A DNA stretch of 64,000 bases, taken from Cyclina sinensis (Eukaryota; Mollusca; Bivalvia; Venerida; Veneridae). Both the position numbers and the translations under genes were made by a program. The stretch is taken from the NCBI GenBank assembly GCA_012932295.1, contig JAAONU010000006.1, forward strand, positions 28,298,882 through 28,362,881. The letters are read 5' to 3'. This document shows positions 54,401 through 63,955 of this stretch, piece by piece. Position 1 is the first letter of the stretch, and each line of letters starts with the position of its first letter. The notes under the pieces were generated by a model, which worked only from the letters and a program-made list of their open reading frames with translations, had not been told where the DNA came from and did not search any database.

Positions 54401-57005
54401 TATTATGAAATATGTCTGAAGTACAAAAAAAAGATATAGTGTAATCATAGAAAACATAATGCTCATTATATTACTTTATAGATTCTCATTCATGTAATAA
54501 TCAAGTAAGGCTAAAGGGTAATTGAATTCAAATAAACATATTATGTAATAATCCATAATCATTATAAGTACCCTGTTATACCGGTAAAGCATGTTTATGG
54601 TATACAGGATTTTAAGATATAATTATATGTTGTATGTATATTAGACACCTGTTATTGAAATCTTACAGAAAACTGTAATTTTGTCATATCATAATTTTTT
54701 GTATTTGTTTTTTCACCAATTTCAACATCAGTAAAGGGCCAGTTGATCGAATCTTGAACACTTTGTTAAACTAACTGTCACTTAAATTGGATGTCAATCT
54801 AATTTTAAACTAAATTGAATAACATTATTTCAATAAAGTGTCTCTATGCCTCTACAAGATATAACCATTACATTTTTAAAATAAGACAAAAAAATTAAAA
54901 TTAATCATTTGTAGAAATACAGTTATACTAGGTCAAATTTTAACCATGCATCCTGTTTGTATGCAACTACATGCATGACATTTTATCAAACAAATTTTGA
55001 CTTTAGTCTTATGGTAATCATTAGTCACTATTCATCATATCAGTTAAAATCATCAACTGTCAAAACCCTAAAGTCAAAGTTCCTCTTTTTCTAATAAAAA
55101 TGTCTATTTTAAAGGTTTCCTAGCACTGGGATCATTCACTGCTGCTTGTTACAAATGTTGACTTATATTAATTAACACAAAAATGAAACTTGATTTATCA
55201 TTACTTTATAGCCCAGCTCATTGAGAAGGAAAGTTTTAAAACAAAATTTTATAAAATGCTTTTCTTGCATCCAATGCACGTCCTCCGACATGGCCACAAT
55301 TATTTTACATTACAAGGCTTATCTAATATTATATTTAACTACAAAACCTCGAAAAGAGGCATACAGGTATGTACGAATTTAACCACCCATGTGAATTATG
55401 CCTGGTTATGCCTGTATATTTCCAAGTCACCACAGGGATCACCACGGGAGGTTAATTGTCCTGTGTATTGTAGCCTCTTATCATAAACTGATCTTTACTT
55501 TAATATGTAAGTCATATTTGTTATTATTTTACTGCACAATGCATGTGTTAAGTATTCCTGTCACATTTCATTCTTTTTATCAACACTTACTATACAAATA
55601 ATCACAGAGATACACAATTCGAATCTTTAAGATTATTAAATTTACAGAATCAATCTAGTTAAACAATATTAGCTATAATTTGTAAAAAGGTCAGTATACC
55701 CAGAGACCTGTTCTCAGAGAAAAAGAGAAAAATAACTATAACACATTACTGTTCTTAGTACTAAAAACAAAAGTAAATTATGTAAAATGAATATATTAAA
55801 AACATCAATTTCCTTTACATTGCATTTATCGAGATTTGAACATTCTTGTAGTTGAACCTACAGTTTTCCAATAAATAAAAAGAATCACAACAATAACTGA
55901 TTACTGTTCTTACCTATAGGATTTGTAAATACTAATTACAAAATGAAAAATAAATAAACTGACAATATATTAAATATATTATCAGTTTCCACCACACTTT
56001 ATGTGTCAAGCTTAAAATAAATGTTTAAGTCCCACCTATGTTTTTCAAATATCTACATAAACATAAGGTAATAAAATAATTAATAGATATAAAATTGCCA
56101 CTAAATACAAAATGAAAAATAAATAAATAAATTGACAATATATTAAATATATTATCAGTTTCCATCACACTTTCTGTATCAAGTTTAAAATAAATTTTAA
56201 AGTCACACGTACATTTTTCAAATAACTACATAAATGTAAAGTAATAAAAAAATTAATAGATATAAAAATAGATATAAATTGCAATATTAACAACATCATA
56301 TTTATATAGGATAGTGATTATAAAAATAGCTATAAATAAAGAAAAAAAACTATAGTCCATATATACCCTCAGGCCTGTTTCCATGGCAATATATACCTGG
56401 TCAGCAGAATTTGGTCAGCAAAATAGACCATGTGTTCAGCTTGCTGACTGGTCAGCAGTCAGCTGGTCAGCTAGGTCTGGTCAGCAAAATAGACCTACCC
56501 AAATATGTGTACTATAAACCTGATGCTCAAGATCACTGATCTAAAGAATTGATTTACCAAAACTGGTTTGCTCGACCTCAACACACACTCTCTTCTGAAA
56601 GTCATCATTTATGATGATGTAATGATATTAAAGTAATAAACTATTTTAGATTATTAAATGGAGTCAAGAAGTGGGTATGCAAGAACAGCCCCCATCTTAC
56701 AAACTTCCATCTTCAGAAAATGCAATGCATTAGTAAGACTACACTTATGTGGGATTCAGATTTATGCCTGCCATGATATGATGTCATATAAAAAACCAAT
56801 GTTGTAGACCATGAAGACAAAGTTTCGATTCATTTCCCTGATGAAGTTGCCAGAAGTTGAATATAAACAAACACTGGTAAGTGAGCACTTATTTATCCGA
56901 AAGGTACTACAGTTTACAAAACTTGAAATGAAGGAACTGGGATGAATATTCAAAGATAAAATACACTACGTGCCAAGGAAAATAATCTTTATTACTTCTT
57001 ACCAT
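42305..57005 (-). CDS. Geranylgeranyl transferase type-2 subunit beta (RABGGTB), 9 coding exons, 330 aa
   Basis: Catalytic beta subunit of Rab geranylgeranyltransferase. With the alpha subunit and Rab escort protein it attaches geranylgeranyl groups to C-terminal cysteines of Rab GTPases in the cytosol. Exons (- strand): 57005-57003 (ATG only, inferred), 51929-51822, 47232-47035, 46584-46479, 46133-45970, 45558-45447, 44376-44288, 43380-43306, 42442-42305. The coding sum is 993 nt, 330 aa plus stop; the human protein is 331 aa. Alpha-alpha toroid prenyltransferase repeats are clear ([58 protein letters not shown]). The zinc ligands fall at D238, C240 (LPDVCYSWW) and H290 (VDPFHTLFG), the numbering used for the mammalian enzyme. 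Introns 1 and 2 carry large transposons. The gene appears intact. Confidence 0.96.
42443..43305. other. Intron 8, with likely interspersed repeat fragment
   Basis: 42680-43010 includes GACCTTGAACTGTGGCCTTG and paired near-repeats of GATAAACAT..CTAAA-AAGTTTCATA, which look like an old interspersed repeat. No exon. Confidence 0.45.
43306..43380 (-). CDS. RABGGTB exon 8
   Basis: [20 protein letters not shown] and RPGDV. Acceptor TTACAG, donor GTAACT. Confidence 0.95.
43793..44020 (+). mobile_element. tRNA-derived SINE, copy 2 (diverged)
   Basis: AGTCCAGTGGTAATGTGCTG (box A), a decayed box B, then AAGGTCCCATGTATCAATGC and AAAGAACCAACAGTGTCTCT. Same family and orientation as 14510 and 53280, but lacking the 3' tail. 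It lies in RABGGTB intron 7. Confidence 0.75.
44288..44376 (-). CDS. RABGGTB exon 7
   Basis: [20 protein letters not shown] and IGKLHWINK. It holds zinc ligands Asp238 and Cys240. Acceptor TTAACAG, donor GTAAAA. Confidence 0.96.
44757..44934. repeat. 19-bp tandem repeat, about 9 units
   Basis: ATACTTAATACCCCTCCTC repeated without mismatch within RABGGTB intron 6. The perfect homogeneity implies recent expansion. Confidence 0.95.
45447..45558 (-). CDS. RABGGTB exon 6
   Basis: [20 protein letters not shown] and [18 protein letters not shown]. Acceptor TTTACAG, donor GTATGA. Confidence 0.95.
45559..45969. other. Intron 5 with probable interspersed-repeat fragment
   Basis: 45655-45830 (TGATCTTGGTCTGCACTGGT, AGTCAACTGACTCCAGCAG) resembles a common bivalve repeat vocabulary; single copy here. 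Confidence 0.4.
45970..46133 (-). CDS. RABGGTB exon 5
   Basis: [20 protein letters not shown] to [20 protein letters not shown]. Acceptor CTGCAG, donor GTAATT. Confidence 0.96.
46479..46584 (-). CDS. RABGGTB exon 4
   Basis: [20 protein letters not shown] and [16 protein letters not shown]. Acceptor TTACAG, donor GTAAGT. Confidence 0.96.
47035..47232 (-). CDS. RABGGTB exon 3
   Basis: [20 protein letters not shown] to [24 protein letters not shown]. Acceptor TTGCAG, donor GTATGA. It covers the first toroid repeats. Confidence 0.96.
47659..51231. mobile_element. Foldback transposon, 3573 bp, long TIRs made of ~180-bp tandem repeats, 8-bp TSD
   Basis: CACACAAC flanks both sides (47651-47658 and 51232-51239). 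The outer tips GGGTGTGCCTAAAATACG and CGGAGTACCTAAAGTACG (complement of the right end) are inverted matches, followed by TAAAGTATACTTTTTGGCGT on both. The left arm (to about 48760) has about six ~180-bp units marked by CAGATTAAAGTTTCATTTCA and the word GGCGTAAAGTAT. The right arm (from about 49790) has seven to eight units in reverse. The central ~1 kb is AT-rich with no open frame. The element lies in RABGGTB intron 2. The 8-bp duplication fits hAT or P-like elements; long tandem-repeat arms resemble Drosophila foldback elements. Superfamily not determined. Confidence 0.9.
51240..51821. other. Intron 2 remainder
   Basis: AT-rich, no feature recognised. Confidence 0.5.
51822..51929 (-). CDS. 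RABGGTB exon 2
   Basis: [20 protein letters not shown] and [16 protein letters not shown]. Acceptor TTTTTTTAG immediately before the GGG codon, so the exon starts in phase 0 with no Met. The human protein begins MGTPQKDV, so the start codon must be in an upstream exon. Donor GTAAGG. Confidence 0.95.
52900..53101. repeat. Nested inverted repeat with inner hairpin
   Basis: CAGGTATTTGACACAAAC (52900-52917) pairs exactly with 53084-53101. Within it CCTATATACCTAAT (53026-53039) pairs exactly with 53047-53060 around a 7-base loop. Probably a small MITE nested in the large TIR element. Confidence 0.8.
53280..53569 (+). mobile_element. tRNA-derived SINE, copy 3
   Basis: GTCCAGTGGTAACGTGTTGG (box A), GAGTTCAACCCC (box B), then AGGTCCCATGTATCAGTGCT, AAAGAACCAGGAGTGTCTCT and CATGCACTACCCCCACAAC, with tail AAGCTCAAATAGATAGA. 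It is very similar to copy 1 and is inserted in the 52263 element. Confidence 0.85.
53581..53877 (+). pseudogene. SGNH-hydrolase-like open frame fragment (98 codons)
   Basis: The frame contains [20 protein letters not shown] then [16 protein letters not shown], which resembles the first block (xxIIGDS, followed by a hydrophobic strand and SxxGA) of SGNH/GDSL hydrolase-like proteins. The usual Asp of GDS is His here, and later blocks (GxND, DxxH) are not visible. It begins right after a SINE and is inside a transposon, so it is a decayed or captured fragment or a remnant of the element's own accessory gene. Family assignment is tentative. Confidence 0.4.
53878..55969. other. Interior of the long-TIR element, no gene seen
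   Basis: AT-rich interior; short open frames only (for example 55190-55486, unrecognised). No DDE transposase motif could be read. Confidence 0.5.
57003..57005 (-). CDS. Candidate RABGGTB exon 1 (ATG only)
   Basis: On the - strand the sequence reads AAATATG|GTAAGAAG: an ATG followed directly by a strong donor. Joined to exon 2 (GTPVKDVV) in phase 0 it gives MGTPVKDVV, matching the human start MGTPQKDV. Other ATG|GT candidates may exist, so it remains inferred. Confidence 0.45.
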
Positions 57006-58073
57006 ATTTACTGGTTACTATGGAACAAAACAACTGCCCGATAAAGTTAATAAAAAATGATGTGTATCACAAATGACAGACGCTTGACTCCTCTCCAAAA
57101 AGCGTCTATATGAAGAAAGTTTAAAAGGTAAAACACAACTAAATCAAATCCTTTCTATTTCATTGTAGCATCAAGTTCCAGCTTCTGAAGATGTTTTTTT
57201 TCTTTTTTCTCTTTTTAGAGTTTTACTTTACTCTACACGATTAAGAAGATTGATACGCCTTTTAATTTTTTCAGTGTGGAGATGACCTTTTTTTCTTACA
57301 TTTTTGAGCCGACATCTATATTTGTTGTAGCAAAAGTAGGAGACACCACAGGAGCTTGAAATTGTATATTTAGTCATTCAAGAGTCGAAATTGTTAATCT
57401 AGCTTCTTTTTCTGAACAAGTGCTTTTATATACAGAATAGAAGCTACAAATACAGTTTTGAATCTTGAAAGACTAAAAACACAATTTCAAGCACCTGTGG
57501 AGACACGTTGTTATTGAAGATTATTTTATTTACATAATGTCATGTTGGAAGAACAAAATGTTACAAATTCAAAAAAAAAAAAAAAAAAAATGAAAAACCC
57601 TTTCTTAATTTATATTTAGGTCCAAAATCCTGACATTGCCCGATAGTAGTTCCACGAAACGTTTTAAATTAAAAATTACACATAAACAAATATTATTTTC
57701 AAGATTCATGTCTAAACTGACTTCAAATGTCTGAATAAAAAAAGTGAAATATTGCATCTACAGATGTTAGCATGGACACTCTTTAACACACAATGATCAT
57801 GACCTGAATATCATTCTTCTTTTCATTAGTAATGCTCTTTCAATAGTATAACTGGATATCACAATAAACTAGTTTTACGAAAAAAAAAAAAAAAAAAAAG
57901 AAAGAAACAAAAAAAAAACAAAAAAAAAAAAAAACAACAACAACAACAACAACAAAAAAACATCCTTTTAGAAAAATAACCAATTATCAAACAGTATTTT
58001 GTGAAATATGACCTTAAATCCGGCACTACATTTAAAATGAGAGAATTAAAAAACATATAATTTTACTTTTCTT
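57006..58073. other. Probable 5' UTR/promoter zone of RABGGTB and low-complexity DNA
   Basis: No core promoter recognised. A20-type runs lie at 57570-57590, and an A-rich CAACAACAA tract at 57880-57960. Confidence 0.4.
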
Positions 58074-58825
58074 AATGAATGTAAATGAAGTTTCAATAAA
58101 CAACTTATTTTGACTGATATTTAATCTTGTATCTGCACGAATTTATCAACATGACATCTGTCTATTGGTTTTCCGAAAATATCTTTTTATCGTTATATCT
58201 CCGATAAGTCATTCCTCTTTCTCCTATAATACCGATACTGTTCACTCATCCAGGGCCTTAACTGGCCCTGTTTCAACATACAGGTCCCGAGCTCTTTTCT
58301 CTTGAGAATCATTTGACTGTTTAATTCAACAATCCCCTCTTTGGTGAATTAGTGTCGCAGCTCTCGACCAAGCTATTTCAAGAAAAGCTAGAAATACATG
58401 AGATTCGGCGTTTGTGGAAATTGCACAAAATAACCTATCATCATAATGTTTCACACTGCATTTAAGAAAGGAGAATTTCCGGGGAAAAGGTTAATTGAAT
58501 TGATTTTTTGTTAATGAATGCAAACAAATAATTCATTTCGACTTATACTTAATTTTGTACCTGCACGAAATAATTACCATTGCATTTATCTAACCACGAA
58601 TGGTTTTAATAAGGTTGTTTTATCGTAACGTATCCGATAAGCAATTCCTCTTTATCCTATTATATTGTTCACTCAATCTGCAGGTCGCGGATTCATATAT
58701 CTTGAAAAGCTTATGACCAGTGACTTCAACAATGCCCTCTTTTGGTACACTGGTGACAGAGCTCTTGACCCCAGTCAATTTAAGAAAAACTAGAAATATA
58801 TTACATTCGGCGTGTAAAAATAGAT
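58074..58825. repeat. Diverged ~430-bp tandem duplication
   Basis: 58074-58406 and 58512-58825 share ordered blocks: CTGCACGAA, TTTTATCGT, TCCGATAAG, ATTCCTCTTT, CTGTTCACTCA/TTGTTCACTCA, AGAGCTCTTGACC/GCAGCTCTCGACC and AAACTAGAAATA..ATTCGGCGT. No frame is conserved, so it is non-coding. Confidence 0.7.
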
Positions 58826-60614
58826 ATGCGGGATTTGGTTAGGATGGTCGTACACTTCAATTTGCCCACAAAATTCCTGTGTGATAATTTATCAGTCTGC
58901 TTTTAGTATATAGTATCGAGATTTTGAACTAGATTATTATTCTAAAATTATAATTCTGTTTCACCACTTTTTTATATTTGAATTAATCAGCTCATTAGCT
59001 CAACTATTGCTAAATGGAACTAAGATTTGCCTAGAGACATCTAAGTTGCCTATCATGGACACCTCAAAATTTTCATGTAACTTTTCACTGCGTAGATTAC
59101 GATTTTTGATCAATTTTAAATTGTAAATATTCATTCGAGATTATTATCTATTTCTGACCACAATTTTGATTGGACTATAGCAATTAAGTAGGTTAAAGAT
59201 TGTAACACAACTGTTTCCCTTAAAGATGAAATTGTCACAGAGAAAAACGATTCCTTGAATTGGGTGCAAACCGCTTATCACGGAACAAATTAAAATCTCT
59301 AATATAGGAATCTAGGTCTAATATTTTCTTTATAACAGATGGTGGTATTGTTGATATTATCAAAATGGGATGAAATTCATTGAAAAATGAGTTGTTTACT
59401 AAATTGGCTTATGCGGGGTCTTTTAAATATAACAGTTACAGTAATTTCCTTTCTATTTCATTACAAATACGTGAGAGGTCTTATAATATATGCAGAAACA
59501 GAAGTGAGATTGCTCTTAAAATAAAGAAACAATGCAGCATTCGGAGAGAATATTCAATCTCTTCGGCACCCGTGACTAGTCTGTCAACTAAAGTAATGTC
59601 TACCGTCTTCCTAGAGAGGTTGTACATGTTTAAACCCTTTTTAAAGCTGGTCACCATATTTGACCAACAAAAGCAAATGGTATACTTGATGAACTATTTA
59701 TAACCATATTCCAATTACGGTTCTTAAAACGAAAGAGGTACAAATTAAAAGAACAAAAAAGGACTTTTGGCAGTAATAAGTTTGAGTTGAAGGCTCAGTG
59801 GTTAAAGTATCAAATGTAATAGCTCCACAAATTGCCAAGGGTGGCTTTGCCACCCCAGTTGTGTCTATGGATGCCGGTATTGACTATTTCTCCTCTCAGG
59901 GATTGCTTCGAGAGCGATCTAAATGGAGATCAATTATTTCTATCGCAGTTTTGTTTAATTTATTATATAATGACATCACGCTTTTCAGATAACGCCTTCG
60001 GTGATTTGCTTAAACTTTATAAAAATGTAAAGAAAAAACTATTGACGCAGTTTTAACATACGTGAGAAATTCTGTAATGTGGTCGTTACAATTCGTGGTT
60101 ACCGGTTTCTCGTACTATAGAGTTGCTAGATACTTGGTTTGATATCCGGAAGGTGACTTTCGAAGACTTTTTAGTCTACCCAGTTTAAGTATGTTGCCAT
60201 GTCACTGACCTCTCTCACAAGTGATTGGATCCATCTTGAAAGATGTCTTGGAAATGATTTAACTAGATTAACTCTCATGTCTGAGTAATGTGTTATTTTC
60301 TTGAAAAATAATACAATATAATTTGTATTAATATGCGTAGTTTTAACATTCTCTTGCAAAACAAAAGAAAACATAGAAAGAAAGAAAGAAGAAAAAAAGA
60401 AAGGACTAAAATGGCTTAACCACCAAGAATGTCCTCTAGTGACAGTGTAAATGGTCTTACACTGACAAACTGTGCTTTTCAATGTAGTTTTGGCAATTTA
60501 ATTCATGAAAATGCCGGCAATGGTTTTTCTGCACTGTCCATGTATTCGAACAAGACATCGTGCTTTTAGATTTTGCATAAACGTTTGGTATGTAGTGACG
60601 ATTTATGCTTCTTG

Positions 60615-60667
<53 letters not shown>

Positions 60668-60813
60668 TCTATCGACATTGGACTACATCTGATTGAGGTA
60701 GAAGTCTAGAACACATATGCTAGAAAAGGTAGGTTCAAACTAAGTTTACTTTTGATACTCTGTGGTTAGAAGACTACAAAATAATACATGGATACGACAG
60801 AAGTACTTTTTCG
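58826..60813. other. Intergenic sequence between RABGGTB and the amine oxidase gene
   Basis: AT-rich; a (TA)n microsatellite at about 60620-60663 and GAAAGAAAGAAAG low complexity at 60375-60405. A 107-codon + strand open frame at 59380-59703 has no recognisable family. No gene called. Confidence 0.55.
60618..60663. repeat. (TA)n microsatellite
   Basis: About 22 uninterrupted TA dinucleotides. Confidence 0.95.
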
Positions 60814-60819
60814 TTTATT
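60814..60819 (-). promoter_or_regulatory. Candidate polyadenylation signal of the amine oxidase gene
   Basis: AATAAA on the - strand about 230 bp after the stop codon; a second AATAAA lies at 60829-60834. Confidence 0.5.
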
Positions 60820-61048
60820 TACACCATTTTTATTCTGTGTAATATACTAAAGTCAAATTATATTGAAAATTCTGTAGAATCATGCTCACATTAGTTTTAG
60901 TTAAACACTAGAACAACTTTCATGCAATTACTGTTTTTTCCCCTTTTTTTTTACTTTTTCCACGTCTCACATCAACTTATCTAAATAACTCTTAAATATA
61001 CATACACATTTTTGAACAAGAAAACATAATAGTCTTGCGGTAATTGTT

Positions 61049-61261
61049 TCAATCAAAATAAGGCAGAATCTTCTCCACTATTTCTAGGGCACCTTCTGTC
61101 CATCCGGACTTTCTTGCACTTGAGAAAACATTCGCTGCAGTGTAAACGTCATCATTTGCTGACGGCTTTAACATACGGGCTTCCACTTCACTCCAGTTGT
61201 AACCAGGCGCCCACAAATACCATGAGGCCCCAATTGGATACTGATCCCAAATTTTCATCAC
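61049..61261 (-). CDS. Amine oxidase terminal exon
   Basis: VMKIWDQYPIGASWYLWAPG to SGWTEGALEIVEKILPYFD, stop TGA at 61049-61051. Acceptor ATCAG; phase 0. Confidence 0.85.
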   Translation of the reverse strand: MMKIWDQYPIGASWYLWAPGYNWSEVEARMLKPSANDDVYTAANVFSSARKSGWTEGALEIVEKILPYFD

Positions 61262-63955
61262 CTGATTTTGAAAGATAAAAAAATGGTGTAAATTAAATTT
61301 TAAGTGTATAAACACAACACATCTAATTTTTTTATATACGCAGTATATGTAAAATTGTCTTTCTTTCTTGTGAGCAGTACTTTGTAGTTTTAGTTAAATT
61401 TTAGGTTCTTGTAAAACATTTTCAAAGAATGTCTCTGGAGTTGAACGACAATCAGTAATAAAACGCTAATATATTTATACATTTAATACATATCGGTTTC
61501 TCTGATGACGTCTTGCACATACTTACGGCGGAATCTGGCTCGGGCACTTCATCCCGGGTAATGTTGAATATTTCTGCAAAGTATTTTCTTGCTAAGTGCA
61601 CTCCAATATCTGTCATGGCAATAGAATTATCTCCTACCCCTTGCACAAAGGTTCCAGACGCAGCTACCTCCCGCCATATGCTTGTATCTAAACACAAATT
61701 GTTACAACTTCATCCATTTTTAGAGAAAACTAATCTTTAACACAAACGAATCTAGAACACTTTGAATCCCCCAAAAAGTAAATAATAATAAAACAATTAA
61801 GTAATATTTCAATTTCAAATTTGCCAAGGAATGAGAAGGGACAGACAGATACCACATTGATCGCAGGTGTCACTGTACTGAACTGATACCACATTGATCA
61901 CAGGTGTCACTTTACTAGACATATACCACATTGATCACAGGTGTCACTGTACTAGACATATACCACATTGATCACAGGTGTCACTGTACTAGACAGATAC
62001 CACATTGATCACAGGTGTCACTGTACTAGACAGATACCACATTGATCACAGGTGTCACGGTACTGAACTGATACCACATTGATCACAGGTGTCACTGTAC
62101 TGAACTTACTATCAAATAAAAAAAAGAAAAGCACCCTTTTGTTTGAAATTACTAATGCTATAATTGTTATTCCAAGATTTTTCATGCAGCTTTGTTATGT
62201 TTTAAAATAGTAAAAGGGTTAATAGTAATGACATTATATGAACTCTTTGTAAAATTAACTGAGAAAGGGGCATTACTGAATTGTCTACATTAGCGCCAAA
62301 ATGATGCTGACGGGAGTATAAGCCGTTTGGATTCTTTGAAAAAAGAGATCTATCGATTAAAACATACAAACACACTGAATAGGCCTGCCCATTTTGATAG
62401 AATGTGACAAGGTGGGATGGGACCGGGGTTGCAGGGCCGCTTCAAAGTATTTTCAAAAAGCTGTTAGTCTTTGCTAATTTGAGTAAGACATCAAGTCATA
62501 TGTCACCTTTTGGTTAAAATCTGTCCTCCTCCACCAAAATAATTGTCCTGATTTGCAAATCAAACTGTTTGCAGATAAATATATACATGTATATTTATCT
62601 GTGTTGTACGCATGACATTTTTGGAGACTTCTACCATCAAATTGAAAATACGTCAATTAACATACAACGTTCACAAGGCTCCTTGAAAAAACATCTATTT
62701 TTCTATTACACTATAAACACCTTTATCTTTATCATGTGTTGTTAAAGGTCACTTCAGTGTCCTAAAGAGTGCTTACTTAGCTATATTTCTTGCTTTTCGG
62801 TATCTTATAAAATATATCTCCATAAAAATTATGTTTATATAATGTAAAGTAACATGTATAAACTGCAAAAGTACGTAACCTGGGGACTGAGAGGACAATA
62901 TGGAACACTGTCTCGATATTGCGTTACAATACCAACATATATAAATACTGTAATTTCATAACAGACTGACACTTTTTGTTGTTTTTGCGTTGTGTATTCT
63001 TATCTTATTCTTGTAAATTTACTATCATGTATTGATCATATAAAAGATCGATTTAATGAAATAATACAATTACAGACGTCTCATGTGCCCATGACTTTTA
63101 TGGATCGATCATTTCACAGACTTAATGATGGCATTGTATGGGATAACAGTAACTTAAAAAAGCTCTACTAGCACATCAGAACTTGCATAATACTATGTTA
63201 ACGACGAAATGATATAAACGAACCACCGTCGGGATATCCAGGATTTAAAACTCCCTTCGATGTAGATTTTGATACGGCGAAGTCATACGTCTGTCTAAGC
63301 GGTGTCATAGATATAGCATAATTTGAAGCTTTGTCAAGTTGCCTCCACCACGCTGTATCATAACCAAAGTACATCTTTCCAGCACGAACTTCCTACAAGT
63401 AAAACATAAACTTTAAACAAGAGTTTATAATGTAATTTAATGATCTCCTTTTTCTCTCTTTAAAACTGACGAAATGACGACAAAGATTTTTTGTGAAATA
63501 CTCGCGCGATTTTTTTTCTCACGCTCCTGGAGCCGTTAAAGCATGCACTATATTTTGTGGAGCCGCAGACATCATTTTAAAACCAAAATAGGGCAAACAG
63601 TAAGAAAACATATGAAGTTACACATAAAAATTGTCGTGCTTTTGAGAGGGAGGGTTGACCGTATTGATTAGAGGCATGTTGAAATTCTCGCACTCTGTTC
63701 TAAACGATTTTTTTAAATAATGATTGAAAATAATAAAGTATTGAAATGTTACTGCATTTTATCTATTACATGGATTTTGACATTTTGAAAACAGAATATA
63801 CTAGTACTGTTCTGTTGAATGTTTACCGTCAGTGAATGTTTGATGTAGTCTTGAACAGTCTCGTCCTTCAGTCCCTCCCAGTCGAGATGTTCAAGTGCGA
63901 TCCTAGGAATGGCAAGTATAACCTTCTTAGCACATTTCTTCACAGTGGAAGCACT
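61049..63955 (-). CDS. Flavin amine oxidase (L-amino-acid-oxidase-like), 3' four exons, 5' end off the window
   Basis: FAD-dependent oxidase family that oxidises primary amines or L-amino acids, releasing ammonia and hydrogen peroxide. Exons on the - strand: 63955-63827, 63392-63224, 61687-61527, 61261-61049, about 222 residues ending in TGA. Seen: KKVILAIPRIALEHLDW, matching the family pattern VILAIPxxAL; MYFGYDTAWWRQL; a middle segment with DTSIWREVAASGTFVQG; ASWYLWAPGYNW; and the C-terminal FAD-contacting pattern, here ANVFSSARKSGWTEGALEIV (family GExxS..GWxEGAxxS). The usual Gly-Glu before this motif is Ala-Asn. The N-terminal dinucleotide fold is beyond the right edge. Substrate not assignable; secreted molluscan LAAO-type or intracellular amine oxidase are both possible. 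Confidence 0.82.
61527..61687 (-). CDS. Amine oxidase penultimate exon
   Basis: DTSIWREVAASGTFVQGVGD to ITRDEVPEPDSA. Acceptor GTTTAG, donor GTAAGT. Confidence 0.8.
61848..62105. repeat. 37-bp minisatellite, 7 units
   Basis: ATACCACATTGATCACAGGT plus GTCACTGTACTAGACAG repeated; units alternate in their last bases (CTAGACAG, CTAGACAT, CTGAACTG). It lies in an intron of the amine oxidase gene. Confidence 0.95.
62106..63223. other. Amine oxidase intron, no feature seen
   Basis: AT-rich; nothing recognised besides short open frames. Confidence 0.5.
63224..63392 (-). CDS. Amine oxidase exon
   Basis: EVRAGKMYFGYDTAWWRQLD to TSKGVLNPGYPDG. Acceptor TTGTAG. The donor is either GTTCGT (63224 boundary) or GTGGTT (63227 boundary); both keep phase 1. 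Confidence 0.8.
63827..63955 (-). CDS. Amine oxidase exon (first visible)
   Basis: SASTVKKCAKKVILAIPRIA to TVQDYIKHSLT. Acceptor TTTTAG, donor GTAAAC. VILAIPR is the conserved strand after the substrate domain in LAAO/MAO proteins. Confidence 0.83.

Larger units (their letters stand above)
52263..56500. mobile_element. Long-TIR DNA transposon (Mutator-like?), 4238 bp, 9-bp TSD
   Basis: AAATATGTG occurs exactly at both borders (52254-52262, 56501-56509). The tips GGGAAAGTCTATTTTGC and GGGTAGGTCTATTTTGC are inverted, and the inverted arms continue for about 530 bp (52263-52790 with 55970-56500). The subterminal zone has about eight GCTGACCA words, likely transposase-binding sites. Inside each arm is a further duplicated block (TTGTCAGTTTATT, TAGTTATTTGAAAAA). 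The interior carries a nested inverted repeat, a SINE and a short SGNH-like open frame but no recognisable transposase, so it is non-autonomous. A 9-bp TSD and long TIRs starting with G suggest Mutator; that is inference. It lies in RABGGTB intron 1. Confidence 0.9.

Noticed and set aside
59380..59703. 107-aa + strand open frame
   Set aside because: No recognisable family and no promoter or splice evidence.
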